64,000 nt of DNA, from assembly GCA_019351995.1 (NCBI GenBank), contig JABBOD010000009.1, positions 1 to 64,000 on the forward strand. Reading direction: 5' to 3'. The stretch is from Acidobacteriota bacterium (GTDB taxonomy: Bacteria; Actinomycetota; Actinomycetes; Actinomycetales; Microbacteriaceae). A program made the translations under genes and the position numbers. The stretch's first letter is position 1, and each line of letters begins with the position of its first letter. Below the pieces are notes generated by a model. That model had not been told where the DNA came from and did no database searches. It worked only from the letters and a program-made list of their open reading frames with translations. This document shows positions 9,339 to 18,112 of the stretch, piece after piece.

Positions 9339-9560
9339 TCAGGGCTTGAGCATCGTGACGAGACCCACGACCACGAACGCGAGACCGAGCAGGAAGTAGA
9401 CGATCGTCGGGTTGAACTTGCGGGGGGCCACCGTCTCGCCGCGCTCCTGCGCCTCCCCGCGTCCCTTGTCGTCGCGCGCGCGATTGGCGCGAATGATGAC
9501 GACGAAGATCGCCGTCGCGACGATGATCGTCACGATGACGATCGGGATGCGGATATCCAT
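9339..9560 (-). CDS. small two-helix membrane protein
   Basis: The 73-residue protein has two hydrophobic helices (about residues 5-23 and 50-70) joined by a polar, charged loop containing RANRARDDKGRGEAQERG. No known family is recognised. ATG 9560 lies 31 bp after the stop of the lmeA-like gene and has no good ribosome-binding site, so it may be translated by coupling. It sits between the lmeA-like gene and lysA, in the same direction. The function is unknown; a role at the membrane is the only safe inference. Confidence 0.7.
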   Translation of the reverse strand: MDIRIPIVIVTIIVATAIFVVIIRANRARDDKGRGEAQERGETVAPRKFNPTIVYFLLGLAFVVVGLVTMLKP

Positions 9561-9591
9561 CAGGAGGCCAATCTGGACGGTGGAATGACGG

Positions 9592-10386
9592 TCACGAGCA
9601 GCTGCCCTTGGTGGTGAAGGCGCTCCCGCCGAGCACTGCCCCATTGCCCGTGAAGGTCAGGACGAGCGTGGAGCCGACGACGTGCGCGGAACGCGCCGTC
9701 AACGCCTTCGGCAGATACTGGGCAATGCACAGGGACTGCTGTTGCAGCAGCGTCGTCGCCAGGCTGCCGAAAACGGGGCTGGCCTGCAACTGCTGCGAGG
9801 TGAACGTCTGACCCGCCACGTCGATGGTCGTTGGCGTGAAGTCGAGTTTTCCCGCCGACACCGACGGGGTCAGCCCGAGACCGACCGGCACGGCGATGCC
9901 GAACAGCGGGAGTGAGGCGGTGGCGACGACCTCGGGGCTCCTCATCGCGATGCTGTCGACCTTGAGGTTGCTCAGGTTCCCGGCGAGCGCTTCCAGGTTC
10001 GTGGCGGTCACCGCGTAGCTCACCGTCAGGGTCTCGAGGGGCTGGGAGGTGTCGAGCGGCACCCCGGTCGCGCGAATGTCGGCTGCCCCCACCAACGCAC
10101 CGAAGGCCAGTTTCGGCACGCGGATATCGACGAAGCTCAGGGAACCAGACAGCGCCTGGAACAGGATCGGACCGGAGCCGAAGTCCACGGTCACCTCGGT
10201 GGAGGCGGGGAGCCCCATGGCGGCCACCAGCTTGGCCTTGATCTGTGAGCCGGCGTACGCCTTGGCTGCGGCATCCGCGACGAAGAAGCCGACAATGAGC
10301 ACCACCAGCACACTCGCGATCACCACGAATGGCCGCGTGCGTCGCTTCCTCGGCGCGGACGACCGCCCGGGCGCGGCGTCGGTCAC
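9592..10386 (-). CDS. DUF2993 (LmeA-like) membrane-anchored protein
   Basis: The 264-residue protein has a basic, cytoplasmic N-terminus, one transmembrane helix (FVVIASVLVVLIVGFFVA, about residues 20-38) and an extracytoplasmic domain of the DUF2993 type. The mycobacterial relative LmeA takes part in lipomannan and lipoarabinomannan maturation; the role here is inferred only from that similarity. Two cysteines near the C-terminus (SLCIAQY and KGSCS) could pair. The start is GTG 10386, two bases after the argS stop, so co-transcription is likely. Confidence 0.8.
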   Translation of the reverse strand: MTDAAPGRSSAPRKRRTRPFVVIASVLVVLIVGFFVADAAAKAYAGSQIKAKLVAAMGLPASTEVTVDFGSGPILFQALSGSLSFVDIRVPKLAFGALVGAADIRATGVPLDTSQPLETLTVSYAVTATNLEALAGNLSNLKVDSIAMRSPEVVATASLPLFGIAVPVGLGLTPSVSAGKLDFTPTTIDVAGQTFTSQQLQASPVFGSLATTLLQQQSLCIAQYLPKALTARSAHVVGSTLVLTFTGNGAVLGGSAFTTKGSCS

Positions 10387-10388
10387 GA

Positions 10389-12041
10389 CTACATCCGCTC
10401 CGGGGCGCTGACACCCACGAGGCCCAGACCGTTGCGCAGCACCTGCCCGGTCGCGTCGTTCAGCCAGCGCCGAGTCTCGTGCACGGCCTCGACGGGCTCG
10501 TCGCCCTGCGGGATGATCCGGCACGCGTCGTACCAGCGGTGGTAACTGCCGGCCAGCTCCTCGAGGTAGCGCGCGATCCGGTGCGGCTCGCGGTACTCCG
10601 CCGCCTGCAGGATCACGCGAGGGTAGTCGGCCAGGACACCCAGCAGCGCACTCTCCGTCTCGTGCTCGAGAAGCCCCGCGTCGAACCGTTGGCGCGGCAC
10701 TCCTGCCGCGTCCGCGTTGCGAGCGACCGCCTGGGTGCGCGCATGCGCGTACTGCACGTAGAACACCGGATTGTCATTGGTGCGCTTGGTGAGCAGGTCG
10801 AGATCGATGTCGAGATTGGAGTCCATCGCGCTTCGGACCAGGGAGTATCGCGCGGCATCCACGCCGACGGCCTCGACCAGGTCCTCCAGGGTGACGACGG
10901 TCCCGGCACGCTTCGACATGCGCATCGGCTCGCCGTCCCTGACCAGGTTGACCATCTGGCCGATGAGGATCTCGAGATTCACGTATGGCACGTCGCCGAA
11001 GGCGGCCGTCATCGCCATGAGCCGCTGAACGTAGCCATGGTGGTCGGCGCCGAGCAGGATCAGGTTGCGCTCGAAGCCGCGCTCGCGCTTGTTGAGGTAG
11101 TAGGCCAGGTCGCCCGAGATGTATGCGGCCTCCCCGTCGCTCTTGATGACGACACGGTCCTTGTCGTCGCCGAACTCGGTGGTGCGCAGCCAGGTGGCGC
11201 CGTCGGCCTCGTAGATGTGGCCCAGCTCGCGCAGACGGGCGACGGCACGCTCGACCGCACCCGACGCGTGCAGGTCGTTCTCGTGGAAGTAGACGTCGAA
11301 GTCGACCCCGAAGTCGTGCAGGCTCGCCTTGATGTCGCCGAACATCAGCTCGATCCCGACCGCGCGGAAGGTCTCCTGCAGCTCGGCGGGCGGCAGCGAA
11401 TCCAAGTCTCCGGGGTAGGCCTCGATCACGCGCGCCGCGATGTCCAGGATGTACTGTCCGCCGTAGCCGTCCTCGGGAGCGGGCTCGCTCCTGAAGGCGG
11501 CGACCAGGCTGCGCGCGAAGCGGTCGATCTGCGTTCCGTGGTCATTGAAGTAGTACTCGCGGGCAACCTTTCCGCCCTGCGCCTCGAAGATGCGGGCCAG
11601 GCTGTCGCCCACCGCCGCCCAGCGAGCGCCGGCGACCGTGATCGGGCCGGTCGGGTTGGCCGAGACGAACTCGAGATCCATCGGCACGCCGTCGTAGAGG
11701 GTGCCGCGGCCGTACTCGGGGCCGGCCTCCACGATCTTCCGCGCCAGCACGCCGGCAGCTGCCGCGTCGAGGGTGATGTTCAGAAAGCCGGGGCCGGCGA
11801 CGTCGGTCTTCGCGATCCCCTCAACGGGAGCGAGGGCGCTCGCGATGGAGAGGGCGAACTCTCGCGGATCGAGCCCGAGGCGCTTGCCGAGCTTGAGCGC
11901 GACATTCGAGGCCCAGTCGCCGTGATCCCGATTGCGGGGCCGTTCGAGAGTGACGTCGTCCGGCGCAACCTCGCTCGCTCGCTCGCCCACGGTGGCCAGG
12001 ACGGTCTCCAGCAACACGGCGGTCAGTTCGGCGGGATTCAC
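10389..12041 (-). CDS. argS: arginyl-tRNA synthetase
   Basis: This class I synthetase charges tRNA-Arg. It has 550 residues with the ArgS N-terminal domain, the catalytic core and the C-terminal DALR anticodon-binding domain. The KMSKS-loop equivalent is [16 protein letters not shown]. The HIGH region reads [16 protein letters not shown], so both histidines are replaced (T-V-A-G); many actinobacterial ArgS keep at least the first. Surrounding residues ([22 protein letters not shown]) are intact. The GTG 12041 start is eight bases below a TAGGAT (12050-12055), suggesting a leaderless mRNA. Confidence 0.94.
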   Translation of the reverse strand: MNPAELTAVLLETVLATVGERASEVAPDDVTLERPRNRDHGDWASNVALKLGKRLGLDPREFALSIASALAPVEGIAKTDVAGPGFLNITLDAAAAGVLARKIVEAGPEYGRGTLYDGVPMDLEFVSANPTGPITVAGARWAAVGDSLARIFEAQGGKVAREYYFNDHGTQIDRFARSLVAAFRSEPAPEDGYGGQYILDIAARVIEAYPGDLDSLPPAELQETFRAVGIELMFGDIKASLHDFGVDFDVYFHENDLHASGAVERAVARLRELGHIYEADGATWLRTTEFGDDKDRVVIKSDGEAAYISGDLAYYLNKRERGFERNLILLGADHHGYVQRLMAMTAAFGDVPYVNLEILIGQMVNLVRDGEPMRMSKRAGTVVTLEDLVEAVGVDAARYSLVRSAMDSNLDIDLDLLTKRTNDNPVFYVQYAHARTQAVARNADAAGVPRQRFDAGLLEHETESALLGVLADYPRVILQAAEYREPHRIARYLEELAGSYHRWYDACRIIPQGDEPVEAVHETRRWLNDATGQVLRNGLGLVGVSAPERM

Positions 12042-12118
12042 AAGGAGCGATCCTACCCAGCCTGCCCGTGCCCGCCGTGTCTTGGAGGGTCGCCAGAGGT
12101 CTCGGGTGACAATGGGAC

Positions 12119-12721
12119 GTGCTCACAACCATCCGACGCCTGCTCGTGCCTCTCACGCTCGGCACCGCCCTCGCGGTGGCCATGACCGGATGCGTCGCCA
12201 CCGGCAACCCGACGGCGAGCCCGACGACCACCGAGACGCCCGCGGCGTCCGCGAACGCCACCCCGACCCCGTCGGCGACCCCCACCCCCACCGCGACCCC
12301 GGTCGCGATTCCGATCACGGTCGGCTGCACCACCCTGATCTCTCTCAACACGATGTACGCCTTCAATCCGAACTACGGGTTGATCACCAGCTGGAAACCG
12401 GCCGCGGGATCCGCCGCCGCCGCCGCGATCTCGGAATCCGGCGTCGCCTGCCGCTGGAGCAACCAGACCAGCGGCATCACGATCGACGTCTCCGTGGCGC
12501 ACCTCGATGCCGCCAGCATCGAAGCGCTCAAGAACACCGCCGTGGAGCACGGCACGCTCGTTCCGACGTACGGAGACGAGGCGTATTTCGGGGTGAGCGG
12601 TGGCGTCGGCACAGCGGTCGTCTTCAAGGGCACGTACTGGCTCGTCGCGACCTCACCCGCCTTCCTCGAGCCGGGCGACCCGGCCGACCTGATCAACTCG
12701 GCACTCTCCGCGCTGAAGTAA
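12119..12721 (+). CDS. putative secreted lipoprotein
   Basis: The 200-residue protein starts with a signal peptide ending in a lipobox-like AVAMTGC, followed by a Thr/Pro/Ala-rich linker (about residues 28-64) and a globular domain with two cysteines (VGCTTLIS and GVACRWSN). It is probably anchored to the outer face of the membrane. No family is recognised. Start GTG 12119 is the only reasonable in-frame start before the signal peptide. It is divergent from argS, with 77 bp between them. Confidence 0.8.
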   Translation: MLTTIRRLLVPLTLGTALAVAMTGCVATGNPTASPTTTETPAASANATPTPSATPTPTATPVAIPITVGCTTLISLNTMYAFNPNYGLITSWKPAAGSAAAAAISESGVACRWSNQTSGITIDVSVAHLDAASIEALKNTAVEHGTLVPTYGDEAYFGVSGGVGTAVVFKGTYWLVATSPAFLEPGDPADLINSALSALK

Positions 12722-12760
12722 CCGGCGGCCACACGCTCATCGCGTCGACGGTCGACGCCC

Positions 12761-13531
12761 CTAGCTCAACGCGACGAGCTCGTCGGGGTCGTCGTGGAGA
12801 ACGACGTCGGCCGTGGCCTCCACCCGCAGCGTGCGCAGTTCGATGTCGGCGAGCGTATTCGTCAACCAGGCCGTGTCCGTCGCGTCGCGCCCCGTGGCCA
12901 TGCGCACCATCCCGGATCGCGGGGCGAGTCTCGTGGCGTCGACCACGACCCAGCGCCCATCGACGAGGGCCTCAACCACCGCGTGGAAATCCATCGGATC
13001 GAGCTGTGGTGCGTAGACGGAGACCAGCCGCGCGGGAACATCGAGCGCCCGCAACAGCGCGGCGGTGAGATGCGCGTAGTCGCGGCAGACGCCGGCACCC
13101 GCCTCGAGAGTCTCGAGCGCGCCACCGGTCGGTGTTGTCGCCTCCACCGCGTAGTGGAGCCGATCGTGAACCCAGCTGGAGACGGCGCGCACGAGGGCCG
13201 TTCCCGCCAAGCCGGGGAAGGTCGCGCGGGCGAACGGCGTCAGTGTGTCTGACTGCACGTAGCGGCTCGGTCGGAGGAAGACGACGGCATCGAGCGGATG
13301 CACCGCAGCGGGTGCCGCACGGCCGAGCACCACCGCGGAGTAGTCGATCGTCACGGTTCCGGGATCCGCGTCGAACAGGTGGAGACGGGTGAGCCCGTCC
13401 TCGTCGAGTTCGCGGACCGGCAGTTCGCGTCCGTCGAGCGAGACGACAAGGCTCTCCCGCTCGACCGGCACGCCGCGGGCCGGCACATTGCTGAGGACGA
13501 ACGCGGTCGGATGCTCGACCGTCAGAGTCAT
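12761..13531 (-). CDS. transglutaminase-like superfamily protein
   Basis: The protein has a transglutaminase/protease-like core with the Cys-His-Asp triad: Cys in GAGVCRDYAHL, His in DFHAVVEAL and Asp in VVVDATRLAPR. An N-terminal beta domain precedes it, as in the bacterial Transglut_N group. Members are mostly cysteine proteases or amidases of unknown substrate. There is no signal peptide, so it is probably cytoplasmic. ATG 13531 was chosen; GTG 13561, ten codons upstream, is an alternative. It is 256 residues from 13531. Confidence 0.85.
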   Translation of the reverse strand: MTLTVEHPTAFVLSNVPARGVPVERESLVVSLDGRELPVRELDEDGLTRLHLFDADPGTVTIDYSAVVLGRAAPAAVHPLDAVVFLRPSRYVQSDTLTPFARATFPGLAGTALVRAVSSWVHDRLHYAVEATTPTGGALETLEAGAGVCRDYAHLTAALLRALDVPARLVSVYAPQLDPMDFHAVVEALVDGRWVVVDATRLAPRSGMVRMATGRDATDTAWLTNTLADIELRTLRVEATADVVLHDDPDELVALS

Positions 13532-13604
13532 GGTGGAGTGGAGCGCACGACGCAGAGGCACGCGTCGAGCATGGCATGCCCCTGCTAACCTGTTCAGGCA
13601 TCCT

Positions 13605-13677
13605 GCCCCCGTAGCTCAGCGGATAGAGCGCTTCCCTCCGAAGGAATAGGTCGCTGGTTCAAATCCAGTCGGGGGCA
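13605..13677 (+). tRNA. tRNA-Arg (anticodon CCG)
   Basis: A full cloverleaf is visible: acceptor stem GCCCCCG/CGGGGGC with discriminator A, D-arm GCTC..GAGC, anticodon loop CTCCGAA giving CCG, and T-arm with GGTTCAAATCC. It reads CGG arginine codons. The 3' CCA is not encoded. A GC palindrome (CGGGCGCCCG) follows at about 13696-13705. Confidence 0.96.
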
Positions 13678-13709
13678 CTTGTCATGTCCACGACCGGGCG
13701 CCCGTCGAA

Positions 13710-15830
13710 TCAGTTCCCGGGCGAACCCGCCCTGCCGAGCTTGGACGGCCACCAGATCCGGCGGCCGATGTCGTAGGACAGCGATGGCACCAGCAGGGTG
13801 CGCACCAGGATCGTGTCGAGCAGCACACCGAACGCGACGATGAACGCGATTTGCACCAGGAACAGGATCGGGATCACCTGCAGCGCGGAGAAGGTCGCCG
13901 CCAAGACGATCCCGGCTGCGGTGATCACGCCGCCGGTGGCCTCGACGCCGCGGATGATGCCCGGTCGGGTGCCGCGATGCAGGGACTCCTCTCGCACCCG
14001 GGTCATGAGGAAGATGTTGTAATCGACACCGAGCGCCACCAGGAACACGAACCCGAACAGCGGCACCGAGGGATCGGCCCCCGGGAAACCGAGCAGATGG
14101 TTGAAGACCAGGGCCGAGACCCCGAGCGTCGCTCCATACGAGAGCACAACCGTGCCGATCAGAAGCAGCGGCGCGAGGATCGAGCGCAACAGGAGCATCA
14201 GCACGAGCAACACCACCACCAGAACCGCCGGGATGATCACGCGCAGGTCCTCGGTGGCCGTCGTGTTGGTGTCAAGCGCGAGCGCGGTGACCCCACCGAC
14301 TTTTGCGGTGGAGTCGATCGAGCCCACCCCGTCGCGAAGCGTGGTGACGACCTTCTCCGCTGCCGCAGAATCGGCCTCAACGGCGAGGGTGGCCTCGACG
14401 AGGACGTTGCCATCCACGACCTTGGCGGAGGCCGCCGGCGCACCGGGAGCGGCGGGAGCTCCTGAGGCGCCGGTGTAGACCGCGGCGCCCGCGACATCCT
14501 TGGTCTGCTGGGCCAGCGAAACCACCCGATCTGCGGCGCCCTGCTTCGTGACGATGTAGACGGGGCTCCCCGAACCCGCGTCGAAGTGTTTCGCGAGCAG
14601 TTTCTGCCCGTCGACCGAGTCGGATTGGGTGAGCAACAGATCGGTTTGCGGCACGCCGTTCGCGTGCAATTGCAGGAGCCCGAGCGACGCCGCTCCGAGC
14701 AGCAGCACCGAGACGATCCACACCGCACGCGGGCGGCGTGAGATCACACGGCCCACCGCACCCCAGAGGCGCGCGGGCTTCTCCGGCACGGACACGCCGT
14801 CGACCGGCTCGACATACTTCGGCCGGAAGGGCCAGAACGCCGCGCGACCACACAGCACCAACAGCGCGGGAAGCGCCGTCACGGCGGCGAGCAGCGCGAA
14901 GAAGATCCCGACAGCAGCCACGGGGCCGAGCCCGCGGTTGGAGTTGAGTCCCGACAGCAGCAGACAGAGCACACCGAGGATGACCGTTGCCGCCGACGCC
15001 ACGATGGGCTCGATGGCCGCTCGGTATGCCACGCGCATCGCGGACCATCCGGTGCGGTGATGCGTCAGCGCCTCGCGGTACCTCGCCACCAACAGGAGCG
15101 AATAGTCGGTGGCAGCGCCCAACGCCAGGATCGACAGGATGCCTTGGCTCTGCCCGGTGACCGTGATCACGTTGGCCTTGGCCAGGTAGTACACGACCAG
15201 GATGCTGCCGGTCAGCGCGAAGGTCGAGGTCAGCAGCACCAGGATCGGCAGCAGAATCGAGCGGTAGACCACCAAGAGGATGACGAAGACCGCCAGCAGC
15301 GCGACCAGCAGCAGGATTCCGTCGATCCCGCCGAACGCCGCACCGAAGTCGACTCCGAGCGCCGCGGGACCGGTGGTATACGAGGTGAGGCCCGAGGGGA
15401 TGCCATCCACCGCGGCCTTCCGCACGTCCGCGATCACCGTGGTCGCGGTTGCGGTGGACTTGACCGGCACCAGAACCTCGAGGGCTTTGCCGTCCGACGA
15501 CGGGATCGGACCCACGACCGTGCCCACGCCGCTGACCGCTTGGAGAGCCGCCACGCGCGACGCGACCGAACTGGTGTCGGCACTCGTGATGCCGGCATCT
15601 CTGGCGTACACCACGATCGCCGGCACGGTGTCTGACGGGAAGAACTTCTTCAGGTCCGACTGCACCTGCGTCGATTCCGCAGTGGCCGGGAGGTAGCTCG
15701 CCTGGTCGTTGTTGACCACCGTGCTGATGGTCCCGAAGGTGGGGCCGCCGACGCCCGAGACACCGAGCCAGATGAAGACCAGAATCAGGGGAGCAACAAT
15801 GCGGATCCAGCGAGCCGGCTCTTTCGTCAT
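13710..15830 (-). CDS. MMPL-family (RND superfamily) transporter
   Basis: The 706-residue membrane protein has the RND half-repeat layout: TM1 (about 12-30), a large extracytoplasmic loop, five TMs around residues 165-320, TM7 near 370, a second loop and five TMs to the C-terminus. MMPL proteins export lipids or hydrophobic compounds using the proton gradient; the substrate is unknown. Divergent from an ECF sigma factor, with a perfect 12-bp dyad in its promoter, so it is probably regulated. CATACT (15837-15842) lies six bases before ATG, suggesting a leaderless mRNA. Confidence 0.93.
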   Translation of the reverse strand: MTKEPARWIRIVAPLILVFIWLGVSGVGGPTFGTISTVVNNDQASYLPATAESTQVQSDLKKFFPSDTVPAIVVYARDAGITSADTSSVASRVAALQAVSGVGTVVGPIPSSDGKALEVLVPVKSTATATTVIADVRKAAVDGIPSGLTSYTTGPAALGVDFGAAFGGIDGILLLVALLAVFVILLVVYRSILLPILVLLTSTFALTGSILVVYYLAKANVITVTGQSQGILSILALGAATDYSLLLVARYREALTHHRTGWSAMRVAYRAAIEPIVASAATVILGVLCLLLSGLNSNRGLGPVAAVGIFFALLAAVTALPALLVLCGRAAFWPFRPKYVEPVDGVSVPEKPARLWGAVGRVISRRPRAVWIVSVLLLGAASLGLLQLHANGVPQTDLLLTQSDSVDGQKLLAKHFDAGSGSPVYIVTKQGAADRVVSLAQQTKDVAGAAVYTGASGAPAAPGAPAASAKVVDGNVLVEATLAVEADSAAAEKVVTTLRDGVGSIDSTAKVGGVTALALDTNTTATEDLRVIIPAVLVVVLLVLMLLLRSILAPLLLIGTVVLSYGATLGVSALVFNHLLGFPGADPSVPLFGFVFLVALGVDYNIFLMTRVREESLHRGTRPGIIRGVEATGGVITAAGIVLAATFSALQVIPILFLVQIAFIVAFGVLLDTILVRTLLVPSLSYDIGRRIWWPSKLGRAGSPGN

Positions 15831-15836
15831 GAAGGC

Positions 15837-15865
15837 AGTATGCCATTAGTCAGCCGGCTGATGAA
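15837..15865 (-). promoter_or_regulatory. putative MMPL promoter with dyad operator
   Basis: On the minus strand, -35 TTCATC (15860-15865), a 17-bp spacer and -10 CATACT (15837-15842) precede the MMPL start by six bases. The spacer contains the perfect palindrome TCAGCCGGCTGA (15850-15861), placed where a bound repressor would block polymerase. It may also affect the divergent sigma gene. Confidence 0.5.
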
Positions 15866-15934
15866 TATCTTCCGGAGATTGTTCACAACGTTTTCATCGA
15901 GCTCGTCGTCTCAGTCAGTGGAGGGAGGTGGAGC

Positions 15935-16549
15935 GTGGGGCGGACCGTCGAGAAGCACAGCCCGCAGCGACCGCAGTGGGAACGCGTCGTCACCGAACTG
16001 GTGGCTCAGCGCGGCGACGCCCTGCTCCGCTACGCCGCTCTGCTGTGCGGCAACCGCGACGACGCCGCCGACCTCGTGCAGGAGGCTCTGGTCAAAACCT
16101 TCGGCCGGCTGCGCAACGGCTTCGGAGTGGAGAGCGCTGAGGCATACGTGCGTCGGGTCATCCTGAACACCCACCTGGATGGCGGGCGTCGCCACAGCCG
16201 CTGGCGCCGGGTCGCGCCCCTCGAGTATCAGCCCGAGCAGCGGGAATCCGGGGCACCCTCCACGGACACCAAGCTCGACCTGCACGACGAGCTGCGCAAG
16301 CTCACGCCGCGTGAGCGAGCGTGCCTGGTGCTGCGCTACTACGACGACCTCAAGGTCGACGACATCGCCGCGACTCTCGGGCTCAGCTCGGGGACGGTCA
16401 AGCGCTACCTCAGCGATGGTCTCGCCAAGATGGCGATCGCCCTCACCGACGACGGAACCGTCGCCGATCGACTCGCCCCCGCGGGACCCGCCGCCCCGGC
16501 TCGCCCCGCCGCCCCACGACAAGGAGGCCGAGATGCCAACCGAGGATGA
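15935..16549 (+). CDS. ECF-type RNA polymerase sigma factor (SigE-like family)
   Basis: The 204-residue protein has sigma region 2 (LLRYAALLCGNRDDAADLVQEALVKTF, residues about 30-56) and region 4 with a helix-turn-helix (LKVDDIAATLGLSSGTVKR). It lacks regions 1 and 3, as in ECF sigma factors. It would direct polymerase to a small set of promoters. GTG 15935 has a strong GGAGGGAGG upstream. The C-terminus has a Pro/Ala-rich tail overlapping the next gene by 17 bp. The overlapping partner gene may encode its regulator. Confidence 0.92.
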   Translation: MGRTVEKHSPQRPQWERVVTELVAQRGDALLRYAALLCGNRDDAADLVQEALVKTFGRLRNGFGVESAEAYVRRVILNTHLDGGRRHSRWRRVAPLEYQPEQRESGAPSTDTKLDLHDELRKLTPRERACLVLRYYDDLKVDDIAATLGLSSGTVKRYLSDGLAKMAIALTDDGTVADRLAPAGPAAPARPAAPRQGGRDANRG

Positions 16550-17342
16550 ACTGCGCGGACAGTTCCACGACGACACTGCCGCCGGATCGACGCGTTCGAT
16601 CGATCTGGATGAGGTCCTCCGCCGGTCGCGCGCCCGGCGTCGCCCTCGGACGGTCGCCGTCGCCGTCGTCTCGTCGCTGGCGGTGCTCGCGATCGTGGTC
16701 CCGGTCAGCGTCGGCGTCGCGCTCGGTCAGACCGGGCAGCTCAGCGCGAGTTCCAGCTCAGCGACGAGCACGAACCAGGATTCCAGCCGCAGCGCGGCCG
16801 GCCGGCCGGCACCGGGGGCGGCTCCCGTCGGCCCGAGCGTCGGCCCGAGCACTGGCTCGAGCGTCGGTGGCTCGGCTCCCGCGCAGAAGGTCAACATCTG
16901 CGCGACCGCGCTGACGCAGCTCGCGCCGGCACCCAACGGGTTGGTCCTGAGCGTGCACCCCATCACGGCGGCCGCGACGGGTCGGAATATCCCGGCAACG
17001 GTGACGCTCACCAACACGAGTACGACCGCGTTCACGGGATCCGCCTCACCGTTCCCGATCATGACCCTCTCCCGTGGCGGGATCGTGCTCTGGCACAGCA
17101 ACGGCGCCGTCCCGTCCCTGGCGCAGGTGATCGAGCTTCCCGCGGGGGCGAGCACGAGCTTCTCGACCACCTTCGAACCCCTGGTCTGCGGCGTCGCCGA
17201 CGAGCACGGCGGAAGCTTCCGAGCTGACCTGCCCGCGGCGGGGCCCGGTGACTATCAGCTCTCCGCGGTGATGGCGGTCAGCTCCGACACAGGAGCGGCG
17301 GTGCTGGTGAGCGGACCGCCGGCGACGGTGAATCTGCACTGA
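16533..17342 (+). CDS. membrane-anchored protein following the sigma factor
   Basis: The 269-residue protein has a cytoplasmic N-terminal part of about 45 residues, ending in an arginine-rich stretch, one transmembrane helix (about 46-70), a Ser/Pro/Gly linker and an extracytoplasmic beta-rich domain with two cysteines (VNICATAL and PLVCGVAD). AAGGAGG sits six bases before ATG 16533, inside the sigma gene. Position and topology suggest an anti-sigma role, but no zinc-finger motif is visible in the short cytoplasmic part. Function is therefore open. Confidence 0.8.
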   Translation: MPTEDELRGQFHDDTAAGSTRSIDLDEVLRRSRARRRPRTVAVAVVSSLAVLAIVVPVSVGVALGQTGQLSASSSSATSTNQDSSRSAAGRPAPGAAPVGPSVGPSTGSSVGGSAPAQKVNICATALTQLAPAPNGLVLSVHPITAAATGRNIPATVTLTNTSTTAFTGSASPFPIMTLSRGGIVLWHSNGAVPSLAQVIELPAGASTSFSTTFEPLVCGVADEHGGSFRADLPAAGPGDYQLSAVMAVSSDTGAAVLVSGPPATVNLH

Positions 17343-17403
17343 AAGCGCAGGGAACAGCACAGGCACCCAGCGGCATCCTCTTCCGGTCTGATTGCATGGG
17401 GCG

Positions 17404-18054
17404 ATGACGACAATCGGATTCATCGGCTCGGGCAACATCGGTACCAGCGTGGCGAAGGCGGCGATCGCCGAAGGCTACGACGTGGTGATGAGCAACTCTC
17501 GCGGGCCGGAAACGCTGGCAGAGCTGATCGGCGAGTTGGGCGAACACGCTCGGGCGGCGACACCCGCGGAGGCGGCGGCCGCGGGTGACTTCGTGGTCGT
17601 CACGATCCCGATGAAGGCCATCGGCGACGTTCCCGTCGAGCCGCTTGTTGACAAGCTCGTGATCGACACGAACAACTACTACCCCGAGCGGGACGGACAG
17701 ATCGAGGCGCTGGATCAGCAGCAGAACACCTCGGCCGGTCTGCTGCAGGAGCACCTGCCGAGCTCGCACGTCGTGAAGGCGTTCAACCACATCCAGGCGC
17801 CGCAGATCCTCTCGACGGCGACCCCGAGCGGCACACCCGGTCGGCGCGCGCTGGCCATCGCCAGCGACGACCCTGCTTCCAGCACGCTCGTCGCGAGCTT
17901 CCTCGACCGGCTCGGATTCGACACCGTCGACCTCGGACCGCTCAGCGAGAGCTGGCGCATCCAGCCCGGCACCGTCGGCTATGGACCGGAGCTGACCCAG
18001 GCAGAGCTGGCCGCTGCCACGGCGGCCGAACAGCGGCCGGCACCCCTGCGCTGA
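17404..18054 (+). CDS. NADPH-dependent F420 reductase-like dehydrogenase
   Basis: The 216-residue protein opens with a Rossmann loop, IGFIGSGNIGTSVA, and has the F420_oxidored/NAD-binding 2 layout (VVVTIPMKAI, VIDTNNYYPERDG, VKAFNHI). Such proteins transfer hydride between NADP and F420 or act as related NADP-dependent reductases. Whether this one uses F420 cannot be told. ATG 17404 is preferred to TTG 17392. It stands alone, 61 bp after the membrane protein and 58 bp before the arginase-like gene. Confidence 0.85.
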   Translation: MTTIGFIGSGNIGTSVAKAAIAEGYDVVMSNSRGPETLAELIGELGEHARAATPAEAAAAGDFVVVTIPMKAIGDVPVEPLVDKLVIDTNNYYPERDGQIEALDQQQNTSAGLLQEHLPSSHVVKAFNHIQAPQILSTATPSGTPGRRALAIASDDPASSTLVASFLDRLGFDTVDLGPLSESWRIQPGTVGYGPELTQAELAAATAAEQRPAPLR

Positions 18055-18112
18055 AACCGGCGGATGACCGCGAGGAATGACCAGCACGGCCAGAGCGTCC
18101 TAGAGTGACACC

